From JAJTFW01 sp964534995 (lineage in GTDB: Bacteria; Bacteroidota; Bacteroidia; AKYH767-A; OLB10): DNA of 50,421 nucleotides. Positions 17,828 to 26,319 of the stretch are shown one piece after another. Numbering within the stretch: position 1 is the first letter of the stretch; every line of letters begins with the position of its first letter. The DNA lies in NCBI GenBank assembly GCA_964534995.1, contig CAZHSC010000018.1:1-50421 (forward strand), in the 5' to 3' direction. The notes under the pieces are model-generated. The model made no database searches. It was not told where the DNA came from and was given only the letters and a program-made list of their open reading frames with translations. Both the position numbers and the translations under genes were made by a program.

Positions 17828-20185
17828 ATGATCGCCACGTTTTGCTATAACTTATCCTGTTTCCCCGGCCGTGGGCGAAGCCTGCAATTTCTGTCTTCGG
17901 GAATAGTGGTGCTGTTGTTATGGATAGCAGGATATCCTGCATTTGCGCAGGAAAGCAACTGGGAGGATACCTTACATACTCTTCTTGCTTCCGGTAAAGC
18001 GGATTCCGTGATTGCGGCGCAACTGGGTGACAAGGCATTTGTACTTACCTCCCTTCGTAAATTGCCGGAGGCGGATAAATTTCTTGCAGCGCAGATGAGT
18101 GCTGCCAAGCGCAGTGGAAGTAAAAGCGAAATGGCTTATGCCTGGTATAACCATGTGGTGCGGAATTATTTCACCCTTCCCCGCGACAGTGTATTTTCTG
18201 TACTGAAGCTGGCTATCGGCCTCTCCGAAAGCGGAGGGAAATTATTGTATCGTATAAAGGCATACAGAACAATGGCCCAGTATTGCGAAAGCAATTCACG
18301 TATTGAAGAGGCGCTGAGCTATGTGCGCAAAGCGGAGGAATACGCGGTGCTGCTGAAGGATGAAAATGAACTGGCCAAAACCAACCTGACCTACGGAATT
18401 GTATTGTCGCGTACCGAAAAGCAGAAGCAGGCGCTTGAAAAATACATTGCCGCCATTAATTACCTGGAAAATTCTAAGGATTACAGGAGCCTGGCGGTAG
18501 CCTACAATGCGGTGGCTAATATCCTGCTGGATGATAAGGATTACGAAGGGGCCTGGCGCTATTATTTTCGGAATATGAACCACTGTTTGCAGAATTTCAG
18601 GCCGTATTTATCCACTGCGTATCTTGGAGTTGCTACCTATCATTATACTTTGCTGAACCGGGATAGTGCTTTAAAGTATTATCAGCTTGCCGAGGAAGCC
18701 ATGCATGCATCCAATGAATTTTCACGACTACATGTGGTGTATAGCAATAAAGCCACCATATACCAGGAACTGCGGCAACTGGATTCTTCCGCCGTATATC
18801 ATGTTAAAACGATTGAACTGGCTGAGCAGATGAATAAAATCGGATTCCTGGGTCGCTTGTATTCAAATTACTCATCTTTCCTCCTTCAGCGGGGTGATCT
18901 GGATTCGGCGTTGGCGATGGTGAATAATGCCCTGCTCATCTCTCAGGAGGAAATGGATGATGCCGGTTATGCCGGCAGTCTCCGTCTAAAAGCCGAAGTG
19001 CTTACCGCCATGAATGATTTTCAGGGGGCGGGAAAGTATTATAACAGGACGATTGAATACAAGGACAGTGTCTTTGTAGAGGAGAAGAAAAGGGAAATAA
19101 ACCGGCTGGCTGTAGAGTATGAAAGCGCGAAAAAGGAAAATGAAATAAACCGGTTGAACAGTGAAAGAAAGATACAGTTGCTGGAAATCGAAAAGAAAAA
19201 TGCCCTCCTTAAAGGAAATCAGGAGCGGGCCAGGCAAAAGCAAAGTGAAATAGACCTGCTGAACAAAGAGAAGATTATCGGTGAATTGAAACTTCAACAG
19301 CAAAAAGAAGAACTGAACAGGAAGATATTTGAATCGGAAGCGAAAGAGCACGCGCTGACGTTAAGCCGGCAAAAGCAGGAATTGCAGGACCGGGAAATTG
19401 AACGGCAGCGGAGTGCAAAGAATATGATTGTATTGGGAGCCGCCGTATTATTGCTGTTTTTGTTGCTGGTCTTTAATCAGTACAGGATCAGCAGGGAAAG
19501 AAAAGCCGAAGGGGAAAAGCACCTCCTGCATCATCAGCTCAGTGAACTTAAGATAGAAGCGCTTCGTGCACAGATGAATCCTCATTTTCTTTTCAATGCG
19601 TTGAATTCAATCAACCGGTATATCATCCGCAGCGATAAAGAAACTGCCAGCGATTACCTGGTCAAATTTTCAAAACTGATGCGTCTGGTACTTGAAAATT
19701 CAAAATCCAGTGTGGTAACCCTTCACCATGAAACCGATGCCCTCCGCCTGTATATAGAGTTGGAGCAACTGCGCTTCGATCACAAATTTGATTATTCCAT
19801 AGTAGTCGATCCCGCAATTGACAGTGAAACTACGTTCATCCCGCCACTGGTATTGCAACCTTATGTGGAGAATGCGATTTGGCACGGACTCCTGAATAAA
19901 AACGGGAAAGGCCGGGTGGATATCCATATCAGGAAAAGGGAGAATAACCGGATCTTTTGTGTGATTGAAGATAACGGGGTAGGCAGGCAGAAGGCGGCAG
20001 AACTGAAAAGTAAAACCCTGGGATCCAACAAATCCTTCGGTACTGAAATTACGCGTGAACGGATTAATCTCCTGAATGGAGATGATAAAAATTTTAAAAT
20101 CATTGACCTGTATGATGCAAATAACCAGGCTACAGGTACGCGTGTGGAAATTGTCTTAAATGCAGTCAATAAGGAGGCGGCTTAA
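17828..20185 (+). CDS. TPR-containing LytS/YehU-type sensor histidine kinase
   Basis: A 785-aa membrane sensor kinase. Residues 1-41 carry a hydrophobic signal segment ending GYPAFAQ, so the sensor part should be periplasmic. Residues about 90-390 are TPR-like helical repeats (YNAVANILLDDKDYEGAWRY). Residues about 405-530 form a long Lys/Glu/Gln-rich coiled coil, followed by one membrane span (about 533-552, GAAVLLLFLLLVF). The cytoplasmic kinase is of the His_kinase (LytS) family, with phospho-acceptor H586 in MNPHFLFNALNSIN. Its HATPase lobe has the N-box YVENAIWHGLLNK (about 680) and the G-box EDNGVGR. The response regulator gene starts 11 bases downstream. This architecture is common in Bacteroidota. 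The signal is unknown. Signal import through TPR binding is inference. Confidence 0.92.
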   Translation: MIATFCYNLSCFPGRGRSLQFLSSGIVVLLLWIAGYPAFAQESNWEDTLHTLLASGKADSVIAAQLGDKAFVLTSLRKLPEADKFLAAQMSAAKRSGSKSEMAYAWYNHVVRNYFTLPRDSVFSVLKLAIGLSESGGKLLYRIKAYRTMAQYCESNSRIEEALSYVRKAEEYAVLLKDENELAKTNLTYGIVLSRTEKQKQALEKYIAAINYLENSKDYRSLAVAYNAVANILLDDKDYEGAWRYYFRNMNHCLQNFRPYLSTAYLGVATYHYTLLNRDSALKYYQLAEEAMHASNEFSRLHVVYSNKATIYQELRQLDSSAVYHVKTIELAEQMNKIGFLGRLYSNYSSFLLQRGDLDSALAMVNNALLISQEEMDDAGYAGSLRLKAEVLTAMNDFQGAGKYYNRTIEYKDSVFVEEKKREINRLAVEYESAKKENEINRLNSERKIQLLEIEKKNALLKGNQERARQKQSEIDLLNKEKIIGELKLQQQKEELNRKIFESEAKEHALTLSRQKQELQDREIERQRSAKNMIVLGAAVLLLFLLLVFNQYRISRERKAEGEKHLLHHQLSELKIEALRAQMNPHFLFNALNSINRYIIRSDKETASDYLVKFSKLMRLVLENSKSSVVTLHHETDALRLYIELEQLRFDHKFDYSIVVDPAIDSETTFIPPLVLQPYVENAIWHGLLNKNGKGRVDIHIRKRENNRIFCVIEDNGVGRQKAAELKSKTLGSNKSFGTEITRERINLLNGDDKNFKIIDLYDANNQATGTRVEIVLNAVNKEAA

Positions 20186-20196
20186 CGTTTATATTT

Positions 20197-20943
20197 ATGA
20201 TCAGATCTGTTATTGTTGATGATGAAGTATCCTGTACGGATATCCTGCACTGGCAACTGGAAACCTATTGTCCCCAGGTTAATAACCTTGCCATTTGTAA
20301 TTCACCCGCCGATGCCCTGGATCGCATCGCTAACCTGCACCCGGATCTTGTTTTTATGGACATTGAGATGCCGGGGATGAATGCTTTTGAGTTGCTTGAG
20401 AAACTGAAGCCTATAGGCTTTGACGTTATTTTTATTACTGCCTACAACCAGTTTGCGGTACAGGCATTCAAGGAAAATGCAGTGGATTACCTCCTGAAGC
20501 CTATTGAAAAATCGGAGCTGATTCATGCGGTGGACAAGGTGATGCAAAAGCAAAGGACAGATTCATCGGAGAAAATTGAGTCGCTGTTGAAACTTTTCAG
20601 GGAACAGCTTTCAACCAATAAAAAGATCGCCCTGCCGACAGGGGATGGCATATCCTTCATCAGTGTGGAGAAAATAGTCCGGTGTGAAAGTGATAATAAT
20701 TATACGTTTATATATCTGTCGGATGGAGAGCGCATATTGATTACGAAAACACTGAAACAGGTTGAGGAATCACTGGAGGCCTATCCGTTTTACCGGGTTC
20801 ATCAGTCGCATTTTGTGAACCTGAACCATATCGTGAAATTTGTTAAGGAGCAGGGGGGATACCTGGTTATGAGCGATGGTTCAAATATTTCGGTAGCACG
20901 TCAGCGTAAGGAAGGTCTGATGGAGTTGTTTTCGAAATTGTAA
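20197..20943 (+). CDS. LytTR-family response regulator
   Basis: A 248-aa two-component response regulator. The receiver domain (1-120) has acidic residues D8/D9, phospho-acceptor D55 in DLVFMDIEMPG, the ITAYN switch Thr, and K in YLLKPIEK. Residues about 145-245 form a LytTR DNA-binding domain (VRCESDNNYTFIYLSDGE; FYRVHQSHFVNLNHI). It follows the kinase gene by 11 bases and is surely its cognate partner. Its targets are unknown. The divergent giant surface-protein gene is a possible target by position only. Confidence 0.95.
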   Translation: MIRSVIVDDEVSCTDILHWQLETYCPQVNNLAICNSPADALDRIANLHPDLVFMDIEMPGMNAFELLEKLKPIGFDVIFITAYNQFAVQAFKENAVDYLLKPIEKSELIHAVDKVMQKQRTDSSEKIESLLKLFREQLSTNKKIALPTGDGISFISVEKIVRCESDNNYTFIYLSDGERILITKTLKQVEESLEAYPFYRVHQSHFVNLNHIVKFVKEQGGYLVMSDGSNISVARQRKEGLMELFSKL

Positions 20944-20984
20944 GCTGTGACAGACGCATTTCGCATCATGTAAAAGAGATATCC

Positions 20985-22745
20985 TTAGCGGTTGTGACGG
21001 ATGCGCTCGAACAATTTTACCATGGATGTCAGGAGTTCTTCCGGCGAAGAGAGTATCTGGTAATGATTCTCTCCAAACATCCTTGGCAGATAGTGTTTCG
21101 CATTGGACGTTATGGCCAGCGCGTAGCTGTTAATCTGCCTGCTGTTGAGTTCCCGCAGTGCCTGCCGTATGTCCTCTTCACCATAACGTCCTTCATACCG
21201 GTCATAGTCATTGGGTTTGCCGTCCGAAAGCAAGAGCAGCCATTTGTTTTTTGCCGGCCTTTGTTCCATTAATGCAGCACTGTGCCGGATGGAGGCCCCT
21301 ATGCGCGTATAGCCGGCCGGCTCCAGCGCTCCCAGGCGGTTCCTGGCTTTTTCCCACGAATCGTCAAACCCTTTTATGAGGTGGTAATCGCTATGGTTAC
21401 GGGTGTTGGAATGAAAAGCACTGATGCAAAAATCAATGTGATATTCATTCAGGATTTCCCCAAAGAGCAGTGATATTTTCTTCTCTACATCAATGATTCT
21501 GTTGCCGTTCGCATAACCATCGCTGGAGAGACTGGTATCCAGTAAAAGAAGCAGGGAAATGTCTTTTTCTTTTTTATGGCTGGCGATGTATATTTTTTCA
21601 GAGGGAGTATGTCCTGATTTTACATCTGCCAGGCGGTCGGTAAGCGCATCCATATCAAATTCATTTCCCTGAACCTGCCTTCGTTGATGCTGCATTTTAT
21701 TATGAATGGTGGCCAGCATTTTACGTAGACCGTTCAGCAGGATGTGATATTCGGACAGGGTTTGCCGGTAGTAAACAGGTTCTTCAACCGGTAGTATGGC
21801 GGGATAAACCTTACAATAGCCGGTTTTGTATGATCGTTGTTTGTAATCCCATTCATCATATAAGTAACACGGCTCCTTCCTTTCCCTGTTGCCGCTCTCT
21901 GATACATTTGTATTTTCCAGGTATTCAGCCTGATATACGGAATGTACGGGGTCGTCCACACGTACCGTAAATTTTAATTGTAATTCATCCAGCGCCTCCT
22001 GGTGACTTTCCAGTTCATCTTCCCCGTCAAAATCTCTCCAGGTACCATTAAATTCATCCGCTGTATCTACTTTTTCGAAATTGTGCGTCAGTACATAGTC
22101 CTCCTGTGCCTTTTTATCGATGCTGATGCTTTTGATCTCTTCCACTGCTTTGGAGCGGATCGTTGTTTGCGGTAATGGCTGCGAAGAATGACGTATTTTC
22201 TCTGGCAGGTGTTGCAGTGAGTTCAGATCTTCTTCAGGTGTGGAGGCATATACAGGCTTTCCATACAGCCATGAAAGATCTTCAGAACCCTGATCACCTC
22301 CTGCACTTGTTAAAAAGGTATACAACCTGTCATGAATAGTCTTTACTTCAGGGAACAGGATATACAGACGCGACAGGATGTTTTCCGGAAAGGTCCCTTC
22401 GCTTTCACTTTTATCTGCAGTTGACGAAGATGCAGGAAAGGACGAGTGGATTTCCTGTTGCACTGACATAAACAGTACTCTGAAAAAGTAGAAGCTGAGA
22501 TTATAGCTTCGCCCCGGGAAAATGGCCATGGAAGCCGGGAGAAAGTAAACATTGTTTTTACAGCCACCTTCTCTTTCCGCTTCGAATATTTCTACAGGCT
22601 GCCCGGATACCGCGGTGGCAACAATGCTGAGCTTCCGCTTGATTTCATGCAGATGTAAGCAGTGGCTTTGTAACAGGATATCCTCCTGTTTCTTTGACCT
22701 GAAGTAGCGGCTGATACGCCCGAAAAGAAATTCATCCAGTGCCAT
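20985..22745 (-). CDS. norD: NorD-like vWA-domain NO reductase activation protein
   Basis: A 586-aa cytoplasmic protein whose C-terminal third is a von Willebrand A domain. The MIDAS motif LLLDTSLSSDGYANG lies near residue 404 and the later strand is WLLLLSDGKPNDYDRYEGRY. NorD proteins work with the AAA+ ATPase NorQ to insert the non-heme iron of cytochrome c-type NO reductase. The long, variable, acidic N-terminal half is typical of this family. The norQ stop and the start of this gene are 7 bases apart, and this is the last gene of the nor series. It ends convergently 41 bases from the response regulator, and no clear terminator is visible in that gap. Confidence 0.9.
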   Translation of the reverse strand: MALDEFLFGRISRYFRSKKQEDILLQSHCLHLHEIKRKLSIVATAVSGQPVEIFEAEREGGCKNNVYFLPASMAIFPGRSYNLSFYFFRVLFMSVQQEIHSSFPASSSTADKSESEGTFPENILSRLYILFPEVKTIHDRLYTFLTSAGGDQGSEDLSWLYGKPVYASTPEEDLNSLQHLPEKIRHSSQPLPQTTIRSKAVEEIKSISIDKKAQEDYVLTHNFEKVDTADEFNGTWRDFDGEDELESHQEALDELQLKFTVRVDDPVHSVYQAEYLENTNVSESGNRERKEPCYLYDEWDYKQRSYKTGYCKVYPAILPVEEPVYYRQTLSEYHILLNGLRKMLATIHNKMQHQRRQVQGNEFDMDALTDRLADVKSGHTPSEKIYIASHKKEKDISLLLLLDTSLSSDGYANGNRIIDVEKKISLLFGEILNEYHIDFCISAFHSNTRNHSDYHLIKGFDDSWEKARNRLGALEPAGYTRIGASIRHSAALMEQRPAKNKWLLLLSDGKPNDYDRYEGRYGEEDIRQALRELNSRQINSYALAITSNAKHYLPRMFGENHYQILSSPEELLTSMVKLFERIRHNR

Positions 22746-22752
22746 AGACTTG

Positions 22753-23580
22753 TCAAATCATAAGGTCGGCAAGGTCGCACAGGGCATCTACTATTTCACG
22801 GTCATCCGAAAGGGGTTCAAGTACCGATACTTTAACGGCCAGTCGCCGGGGCAGGCCTGCCTGAATCAGTTTTGCGCCATCCACCAATAGCCGGGTAGAT
22901 GCTGTTTCGGTTAGCCCCATTTCCTTCAGGTTCCTGATTTTATTGGCAATCTGTACTAATTTTTTTGCAGTGTCTTTATCTATGCCGGTTTCGTTAATGA
23001 GGATTTCCGTTTCTGTTGCTTCATCGGGGAAATCAAAATTAAGCGCGATAAAGCGTTGCCGTGTGGACGGTTTCAACTCTTTGAATCCACGCTGATATCC
23101 CGGGTTGTAGGAAGCTGCCAGCAAAAAGTCGGGATGGGCCTTTATGGTTTCCCCAAGCTTGTCAATATACAGTTCGCGCCGGTGATCGGTAAGGGGATGT
23201 ATCGCAACAATCACATCCGGACGCGCTTCGGCTATTTCATCCAGGTAAAGAATGAACCCTTTTTTCACGGCTGTAGTTAATGGCCCGTCCAGCCATATCG
23301 TTTCAGCTCCTTTGATGATATATCTTCCGATGAGATCAGTAGAAGAGGTTTCCTCATGACAACTCACGGTAATGAGTTTCCGTTTCAGCCTGTATGCCAT
23401 GTATTCAACAAAGCGTGACTTTCCGCTACCGGTAGGCCCTTTTAAAAGTACCGGGAGTTTGTGGAGTGATGCGCACTCAAACACTTCTGTTTCTTTACCG
23501 CTTGCTTTATAATAGGGAACCCGTTTCATGCCGGCAGGTGGTGATTCGTTGACTGGAGATGAAGTTATTTCAAATTTCAT
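22753..23580 (-). CDS. norQ: NorQ/CbbQ-type MoxR AAA+ ATPase
   Basis: A 275-aa AAA+ ATPase of the NorQ/CbbQ group. Walker A is GPTGSGKS at 48-55, Walker B is FILYLDEIAEA, and a C-terminal CbbQ-type segment follows (SVLEPLSDDREIVDALCDLADLMI). It acts with NorD to activate the NorBC complex by loading FeB. It sits between norB and norD, 124 bases after norB. A strong hairpin (23642-23675) lies in that gap, so norQD may be transcribed or processed apart from norCB. Confidence 0.93.
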   Translation of the reverse strand: MKFEITSSPVNESPPAGMKRVPYYKASGKETEVFECASLHKLPVLLKGPTGSGKSRFVEYMAYRLKRKLITVSCHEETSSTDLIGRYIIKGAETIWLDGPLTTAVKKGFILYLDEIAEARPDVIVAIHPLTDHRRELYIDKLGETIKAHPDFLLAASYNPGYQRGFKELKPSTRQRFIALNFDFPDEATETEILINETGIDKDTAKKLVQIANKIRNLKEMGLTETASTRLLVDGAKLIQAGLPRRLAVKVSVLEPLSDDREIVDALCDLADLMI

Positions 23581-23641
23581 AGGTATAGTCCGGTTTTATA
23601 CACCGGTTTATATTGTGATCAATGTTTGCCGGTAACGGGTA

Positions 23642-23675
23642 GCCGTTATGGAAATTTTCAGAAATCCATAACGGC
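23642..23675 (-). other. Hairpin in the norB-norQ gap
   Basis: GCCGTTATGGA (23642-23652) and TCCATAACGGC (23665-23675) form a perfect 11-bp inverted repeat around a 12-base loop that can pair a further four bases. On the minus strand the sequence after it is TACCCGTTACC, without a T-run, so it does not look like an intrinsic terminator. Likely roles are an mRNA-stability element protecting norCB or a processing site that sets norCB against norQD levels. Confidence 0.55.
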
Positions 23676-23704
23676 CGTCCCGGATCGTTTTTGAACAGAA
23701 TGAC

Positions 23705-25039
23705 CTAACTGGCCACCAGTGCTTCGTCGTTGGGTGTACCGTATTTTACAAATTCCGCTATATAAAGAATCATACCCGCAGTGAACATGGTAGCACAGCA
23801 AATCAGGATGAAGAAATGCACCTGTATTTCCTTTTGTACCTCGCCAAATTCAACGCCCATTATTCTTTCCATATACACCTGCGCCACACCGGCCACGCCA
23901 AAGGCAACCGTCATACCCAGCATGCCGATGTTGGATAACCAGAAAGCAAGGTTACCGCGGTTGCTGTCAAATAATTTCCTGCCGGTGAGGTTGGGCATGG
24001 TGTAACTGATGATGGCAAGGTTAATCATGGCATAGGCGCCCCAAAACGCGAGATGTCCGTGCATGGCGGTAACCAGTGTTCCATGCGTATATAAGTTAAC
24101 CTGGGGCAGGGTGTGTGCGAGACCCAGCAACCCGGCACCCACAAAGGAAACGATGGCTGTACCCAGGGTCCAGTTCAGAGCAATTTTGTTGGGATGTTTT
24201 TTCTCGCCTTTGCGGTACATGGCCAGCGCGAAGAGCGCCATGCCCAGAAATGCCAGAGGTTCGAGGGCGGAAAAAATACCGCCTACAATCAGCCATACTT
24301 TACCTGCACCAATGTAATAATAGTGATGTCCTGTTCCCAATATGCCTGAAATGAAAGTAAGTCCTACGATGACATACAGCCACTTTTCGATGACTTCACG
24401 GTCAACTCCGGTAATTTTTATGAGCAGGAACGACAGAATACCTCCCATAATCAATTCCCATACTCCTTCTACCCATAAATGTACTACCCACCAGCGGAAG
24501 AAGGAATCCATCGTCTGATTATCGAACCAGATCATGCCGGGTAAATACAATAGTGCCGCAAACACAAGTCCCATCGTTAACACCAGTGATGTAGTGGTCC
24601 TCTTTTTACCTTTAAATAAAGTGGCCAGGATTAAACCGAGGAATGTTAACACGTTAACCACCACCAGCCAGTCCAGCGGCCTTGGAATCTCAAGGAACTT
24701 CCTGCCTTCCCAGTAATTGAAGTGATAGCCGACAATGGCGATGACTCCTACTACTGCCAGCGATATTAACTGAATGTAAGCAAGCTTCACATTTACCAGT
24801 TCGTGTTCTGCTTCCTCGGGAATGATGTAATAAGCTGCCCCCATAAAACCGCTCAGCAGCCATACTACCAGCAGATTGGTATGTACAGCCCTTGCTGTAT
24901 TGAATGGGATAATATCATGAAGTGTATCATACCCCATGTGCGCGAAACCCATGATGAATCCGTAGATGATCTGCAGGGATACCAGCAGCATGGATAAAGC
25001 AAAGAACCAATAGGCGACTTTTTGTGATTTGTATTTCAT
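23705..25039 (-). CDS. norB: Cytochrome c-type nitric oxide reductase, catalytic subunit NorB
   Basis: A 444-aa, roughly 12-span membrane protein that reduces 2 NO to N2O. Family ligands are in place: heme b/b3 histidines H53, H327 and H329 (AMHGHLAFWGAY), FeB ligands H187, H238 and H239 (GTGHHYYYIG), and the FeB glutamate E191 (VVHLWVEGVWELIMGG). The length and absence of an N-terminal quinol-oxidising extension mark it as the cNOR type that takes electrons from NorC, not qNOR. norC ends six bases upstream. It was separated from cbb3 oxidase subunit I by the WVEGVWELIMGG stretch. Confidence 0.96.
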   Translation of the reverse strand: MKYKSQKVAYWFFALSMLLVSLQIIYGFIMGFAHMGYDTLHDIIPFNTARAVHTNLLVVWLLSGFMGAAYYIIPEEAEHELVNVKLAYIQLISLAVVGVIAIVGYHFNYWEGRKFLEIPRPLDWLVVVNVLTFLGLILATLFKGKKRTTTSLVLTMGLVFAALLYLPGMIWFDNQTMDSFFRWWVVHLWVEGVWELIMGGILSFLLIKITGVDREVIEKWLYVIVGLTFISGILGTGHHYYYIGAGKVWLIVGGIFSALEPLAFLGMALFALAMYRKGEKKHPNKIALNWTLGTAIVSFVGAGLLGLAHTLPQVNLYTHGTLVTAMHGHLAFWGAYAMINLAIISYTMPNLTGRKLFDSNRGNLAFWLSNIGMLGMTVAFGVAGVAQVYMERIMGVEFGEVQKEIQVHFFILICCATMFTAGMILYIAEFVKYGTPNDEALVAS

Positions 25040-25045
25040 AATAAA

Positions 25046-25486
25046 TTATTTTGAATTAGGGCTGGTGTTATATTTATGTTTGGCAGGAAAACCGTTTAAG
25101 TCAGTTTCACCGATCCATTTCAGGAAGGCCACTACATCATTCGCATCTTTTTCCGACATCTTATACGCTACCATCTTCCTGCCTCTTGGTGACCAGGGTA
25201 CAGGTGACATCAATGCCGCTTTGATGTATGCCTCCCCGCGTCGTTCATACACTTTTGTCAGTTCCGGAGCGTAATAGGCACCTTCACCCAGAATGGTATG
25301 GCAGCCCATGCAATTGTTGGATTCCCAGATTTCTTTTCCGTGTATAACTTCTGGGGTGAGGTTTTCTTCATGTGTTCGCTTCGGAACTTCTTTGCTTAAT
25401 GTATTCCATGATAAGCCCAGGAATATGGCAAACGTTACCACGGTTCCACCGAGGAAAAACGTTTTAGCTTGACTTTTTGATAACAT
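25046..25486 (-). CDS. norC: Nitric oxide reductase cytochrome c subunit NorC
   Basis: A 146-aa membrane-anchored monoheme cytochrome c. One N-terminal span (about 9-26, FFLGGTVVTFAIFLGLSW) leaves the C-terminal domain in the periplasm. The heme site is C59-M-G-C62-H63, and RKMVAYKM supplies a candidate axial Met. It passes electrons to NorB, whose start is 6 bases after the norC stop. A GGATA-N4-TGTCC palindrome sits 24 bases or more upstream of its start codon, so norCB probably has its own regulated promoter. Confidence 0.96.
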   Translation of the reverse strand: MLSKSQAKTFFLGGTVVTFAIFLGLSWNTLSKEVPKRTHEENLTPEVIHGKEIWESNNCMGCHTILGEGAYYAPELTKVYERRGEAYIKAALMSPVPWSPRGRKMVAYKMSEKDANDVVAFLKWIGETDLNGFPAKHKYNTSPNSK

Positions 25487-25509
25487 GGTGTTTGATGTAT
25501 TGGGAGTTA

Positions 25510-25533
25510 ATAAAGGATATAATTGTCCGAAAT
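25510..25533 (-). promoter_or_regulatory. Candidate denitrification operator upstream of norC
   Basis: The core GGATATAATTGTCC (25515-25528) is an imperfect palindrome, extended on the right by GAAAT. Over 24 positions it agrees with the nirK site (31229-31252) at 18. No exact TAnnTTTG box was found in the 62-base gap, so the relation to the norC promoter is unclear. Confidence 0.55.
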
Positions 25534-25548
25534 AGATATAAATTTTTT

Positions 25549-25983
25549 TCAGGGGCGGATAAATGTATTCAACAGGTTCAGGTTCACCACAGCATCTTTC
25601 AGAGGGGTGTGATGAAAAAATGTGAGCAGTTCAGTTTTAATGGGCAGGTATTTATGATGAACCGGGCAGGGATGTTCGTCAGAACAGGTTTCAAGCCCCA
25701 GCACGCATTGATTCAGTATTTCAGGCCCGTCAATGGCTACGATTATCTCTGCAAGAGATGTTTTTCTGATTTTTTTTGAAGAGATTTCAAATCCCCCCTT
25801 CGGGCCTTTCATCGAATCGATCAGCCCGTTTTTTGAAAGTGACTGTAAAATTTTAGCGGTAAAAGCCTCCGGCGAATTAATACCTTTCGCAATTTCTTTC
25901 AGATTGCAACGCTGCCCCTCAAGGGACTTGTCCGCAATGAAGATCATGGCCCGTATTCCGTACTCACATGCTTTTGAAAACAT
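25549..25983 (-). CDS. Rrf2-family Fe-S transcription regulator (NsrR/IscR-like)
   Basis: A 144-aa Rrf2 protein. The start at 25983 gives the typical N-terminus MFSKACEYGIRAMIFIA; an upstream in-frame extension (to 26034) is not family-like. The winged-helix region includes LKEIAKGINSPEAFTAKILQ and KGPKGGFEI. Candidate Fe-S ligands are C93, C100 and C106, spaced C-x6-C-x5-C, with H109 nearby; NsrR and IscR use a very similar triad. Lying inside the nor/nir island, it is the obvious candidate NO sensor. The same palindrome occurs before its own gene, norC and nirK. The name NsrR is not assigned because DNA specificity cannot be judged from the sequence. Confidence 0.92.
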   Translation of the reverse strand: MFSKACEYGIRAMIFIADKSLEGQRCNLKEIAKGINSPEAFTAKILQSLSKNGLIDSMKGPKGGFEISSKKIRKTSLAEIIVAIDGPEILNQCVLGLETCSDEHPCPVHHKYLPIKTELLTFFHHTPLKDAVVNLNLLNTFIRP

Positions 25984-26001
25984 GAAACCGTATTGTTTTG
26001 A

Positions 26002-26009
26002 CAAATGTA
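26002..26009 (-). promoter_or_regulatory. -7 promoter box of the Rrf2 gene
   Basis: On the minus strand TACATTTG matches the Bacteroidota -7 consensus TAnnTTTG exactly. A TTTG lies 22 bases upstream (26032-26035), within the spacing range described for Flavobacterium. That TTTG is inside the palindrome at 26029-26042, so a protein bound there would cover the -33 element. Confidence 0.6.
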
Positions 26010-26028
26010 ATAAAACATCAGATTCAAC

Positions 26029-26042
26029 GGACAAAATTGTCC
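26029..26042 (-). promoter_or_regulatory. Candidate autoregulatory operator upstream of the Rrf2 gene
   Basis: GGACAAAATTGTCC has perfect six-base arms (GGACAA/TTGTCC) around two bases. It fits the form GGAYA-N4-TRTCC shared with sites before norC and nirK. Its centre is 33 to 34 bases from the downstream end of the -7 box, overlapping the putative -33 element. Confidence 0.6.
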
Positions 26043-26068
26043 TTTAAAATTAACTGAGATAAATCAGT

Positions 26069-26314
26069 TTACCAGGTCAGTACAAAGATGGCACCATAGA
26101 TACCCGTAGCGAACAGGACCATCAGTACTTTCCAGATAGTATGGGTATTTCTGATGTCCATAAAGTTGAAACTCACCAGTAAAAATTTGATGAGGGAGGT
26201 TCCGGCAATGACAGCTACTTGCCAGGTTGTCAATTGACCGGTGTAGCAGGTGAAGGAGAGGACCACTATCAGCAGTAAAAGCAATATCCAGGTATATACA
26301 GGGCGTTGACACAT
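26069..26314 (-). CDS. norF: NorF-like small membrane protein (cytochrome oxidase subunit IV family)
   Basis: An 81-aa protein with three predicted spans (TWILLLLLIVVLSFTC, WQVAVIAGTSLIKFLLV, WKVLMVLFATGIYGAIF). FNFMDIRNTHTIWK between spans two and three is typical of the COX4_pro/NorF group. The ATG at 26314 was chosen because it lies 5 bases after the norE stop. An ATG at 26359 in the same frame would overlap norE by 40 bases and add a non-family-like leader. NorF accompanies NorE and supports full NO reductase activity in some denitrifiers; the mechanism is unknown. Confidence 0.8.
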   Translation of the reverse strand: MCQRPVYTWILLLLLIVVLSFTCYTGQLTTWQVAVIAGTSLIKFLLVSFNFMDIRNTHTIWKVLMVLFATGIYGAIFVLTW

Positions 26315-26319
26315 GGCGA

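Noticed and set aside
23642..23675. Intrinsic terminator between norB and norQ
   Set aside because: The stem is strong, but no T-run follows on the transcribed strand, so it was recorded only as a hairpin.
23705..25039. Annotation as cbb3 cytochrome oxidase subunit I
   Set aside because: The FeB glutamate (E191) in WVEGVWELIMGG and the norC, norQ and norD neighbours identify NO reductase; oxidase tyrosine/copper features are absent.
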